This document shows positions 40,282 to 42,010 of a stretch of DNA of 42,010 nucleotides, piece by piece. Position 1 is the first letter of the stretch. The number at the start of each line of letters is the position of its first letter. The notes beneath the pieces are model-generated. The model searched no databases. It was given only the letters and a program-made list of their open reading frames with translations, and was not told the origin of the DNA. The stretch comes from Candidatus Cloacimonadota bacterium (GTDB lineage Bacteria > Cloacimonadota > Cloacimonadia > Cloacimonadales > WRIO01). The position numbers and the translations under genes are program-made. The stretch lies in NCBI GenBank assembly GCA_029553545.1, contig JAKPKU010000181.1, positions 1-42,010 of the forward strand, given 5' to 3'.

Positions 40282-42010
40282 TTATTTTTTACTGTTTATT
40301 TTACTTGTCTGATATAGTTCCTTGATTTTCTTTTTCCTAATATCTCGCGTATCTTGTTTTTTGCCTTCAACAGTGACAGAAGCCAAATAATCTTTGAGCC
40401 ATTGCTTATTCTTATGCACGATAGTGCGGCTTTTGAGTAAGAATTCTGCTTTATTGTTCCAGAGGCTTGGTTCTGCATGGGTTGGATGCAAGATCCCAGA
40501 TTCATAGAAGATATTTAATAAGAAATAAAAGAGGCTCGATTTGGTTGGGTTTTTGAACACGGATGTTCTGCCATCATCTGTCAGTGCAAAGCCATCTATC
40601 TCGAGGTATGACGGTGTTGGAATATATAAATCATAGCTATTATTAAAATCAAAATACGATGAGAGACAGACATTATAAGAGTCATTTGCTTCTGAAATAT
40701 CTGTATTCCAATAAAAGTTTAGAGTGCTTTCATGATTAATAGATTGTTTAAAATCAAATAATGCGAGCCCTGATTGATTATCCCAATATGAGTTGACAAT
40801 AACTCCAGAAGGTCCTTCAAAATCGCATACTTCAGTAGATTTTTTCCATATTTCAAGTGCTTCTTTATCATCGATACAATTTCGATTATAAACGAAGATC
40901 GTCTTCTTATCCAGAGGCATCTTTATCTCATTTAGTGAATTGCATATCTCATCGGCAAATAGGTTAAAACGCGATTCACGGGGCTTTATCAAGATTAACT
41001 TTGTGCCTTTTCTTTGTGCTGTGCGACAAAGTGTCCTTAAAGTATGCGATATCTCACCAATAATGACAATTGTATGAGCCTGATTTAGTCTATAGATATT
41101 CAAATCTCTGAAGTTTGTATTTATCAGTGCATCAGTAAAATCTTGGTAATTGTACAGTGTGCTCACACTTGCTTTGCCTGTACCTTCAATAGTTTTGGCT
41201 ATCAATAACTCATCAATTGAAAGCTCCGGGCTGATATAGAAATGCCTATTTGGGTGCATGAGCAGCTGTTGTTTTAATATTTCTTTAACTTCTCTATTTG
41301 ATATTTCATACCATTTACCATCGCGTTTCTGCATCGGTTTACAGATTCTTTCTTTTTGGAAAAAGATTTGCCAACCAAAGCGACCATAGAAACATAAGTT
41401 TCTGCCATTAAAATCCTCATGTTCTTCGTCTGGATGAGAAATAATACGAATAACTTGATTTGCTGAATCAACTCTTATCTTGCAGCCTAAACCACATGAA
41501 ACGCAGTTTTGATAAGTAATTTCTCCTGAGAGAGGGCTTATTTTCTTTTCTGTATGCTTTTCAGTAAGTGCACCAACAGGGCAAACAGCGATACATTTGC
41601 CACAAGATTCACAGCTCGTTGAAGTCAGAGATTCATTATATTCTGGTGCTACAATAGTTGTAAAACCACGATAGATATAGCCTAAAACTCCTGCACCCTG
41701 CACTTCTGAACATATGCGAATGCAGCGTCCACAATTAATACACTTATTATTATCACGGCGGATAAATGGATGGCTATCGTCTATTGGGTGCCTGTTTTGT
41801 TCACCAGTCAAGACTATATCTTCTACCAAGTAATCGCTGGCATATTGTCTCAGCGCACAAGTCTCATTAACCTGACATCCGCATTCAAGACAGCGATTAG
41901 CTTCTTTGATTGCCTGTTCTTCAGTAAAGCCCAATTCTACTTCTGCAAAGTTGCTAATTCTATCTTTTATAGGCAATTCAGGCATCTTTGCACGCTCGAT
42001 AACGGGATAT
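40282..42010 (-). CDS. partial: GltD-type flavoprotein fused to ferredoxin and degenerate molybdopterin domains
   Basis: The frame is open to the window edge (upstream codons read YPVIERAK before MPELPIKDR), so the 5' part is missing. The visible part of about 575 aa starts with the end of a glutamate-synthase small-subunit-like (GltD) unit: EVELGFTEEQAIKEANRCLECGC. Next are two 4Fe-4S clusters (CINCGRCIRIC and CESCGKCIAVC), then a CVSCGLGC motif like the molybdopterin Fe4S4 site. The molybdopterin domain is short and lacks the substrate-site Cys/Sec region (RLCHS in the fdhA product at 5.6-8.2 kb) and the C-terminal half. It is probably an electron-transfer, NAD(P)H-oxidising partner and not a catalytic formate dehydrogenase. 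No companion gene is visible inside the window. Confidence 0.75.
   Translation of the reverse strand, partial: YPVIERAKMPELPIKDRISNFAEVELGFTEEQAIKEANRCLECGCQVNETCALRQYASDYLVEDIVLTGEQNRHPIDDSHPFIRRDNNKCINCGRCIRICSEVQGAGVLGYIYRGFTTIVAPEYNESLTSTSCESCGKCIAVCPVGALTEKHTEKKISPLSGEITYQNCVSCGLGCKIRVDSANQVIRIISHPDEEHEDFNGRNLCFYGRFGWQIFFQKERICKPMQKRDGKWYEISNREVKEILKQQLLMHPNRHFYISPELSIDELLIAKTIEGTGKASVSTLYNYQDFTDALINTNFRDLNIYRLNQAHTIVIIGEISHTLRTLCRTAQRKGTKLILIKPRESRFNLFADEICNSLNEIKMPLDKKTIFVYNRNCIDDKEALEIWKKSTEVCDFEGPSGVIVNSYWDNQSGLALFDFKQSINHESTLNFYWNTDISEANDSYNVCLSSYFDFNNSYDLYIPTPSYLEIDGFALTDDGRTSVFKNPTKSSLFYFLLNIFYESGILHPTHAEPSLWNNKAEFLLKSRTIVHKNKQWLKDYLASVTVEGKKQDTRDIRKKKIKELYQTSKINSKK

Overview
The window is low-GC bacterial DNA with dense genes, strong GGAGG-type ribosome binding sites and TTGACA/TATAAT-like promoters. 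A lipoprotein signal, a predicted outer-membrane barrel, a secreted TPR protein and the rpmF-plsX-fab-acpP-rnc cluster point to a diderm. A Cys-type molybdopterin formate-dehydrogenase-like enzyme, a second flavoprotein/Fe-S protein and a radical SAM protein point to an anaerobe. A Cloacimonadota-like organism fits, but this is a guess from gene content and not a proven placement.

Layout. 1-530: hairpin-rich non-coding DNA. 530-9,450 (+ strand): rmuC, a two-TM repeat protein, lepA, a large NuoG/FdhA-type oxidoreductase and a THUMP-domain RNA methyltransferase. 9,510-25,520 (- strand): a TPR protein; an envelope group (VWA membrane protein, outer-membrane protein, lipoprotein) that follows radical SAM and rnc genes; then fabF, acpP, fabG, fabD, fabH, plsX and a 59-aa rpmF; then pyrimidine-nucleoside phosphorylase and a PLP aminotransferase. 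The core block is conventional, with intrinsic terminators after acpP and fabF and overlapping or nearly abutting starts and stops elsewhere.

25,600-40,250 is an accessory island. Short gene groups are separated by non-coding blocks made of hairpin arrays. The array units keep a fixed GTTAGGTA-like linker while their stems vary with base pairing kept. Other elements are two copies of a perfect three-way-junction inverted repeat, a 46-bp tandem array, an 89-bp tandem array and a long structured hairpin that also occurs upstream of rmuC. The genes between these blocks are an HsdR-N-like protein whose nuclease residues are replaced and whose C-terminal domain is duplicated, four or five small unknown proteins (two of them, 54 and 57 aa, easily missed), a protein with uracil-DNA-glycosylase-like motifs, a truncated IS21-type transposase, and a two-gene operon of PLD nuclease-helicase plus type IIG-like adenine methyltransferase. 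The last pair is probably an anti-phage restriction system.

The window ends inside a partial - strand gene whose visible part joins a GltD-type tail to ferredoxin domains and a degenerate molybdopterin domain. The most unusual material is the hairpin-array framework and the cassettes it delimits.
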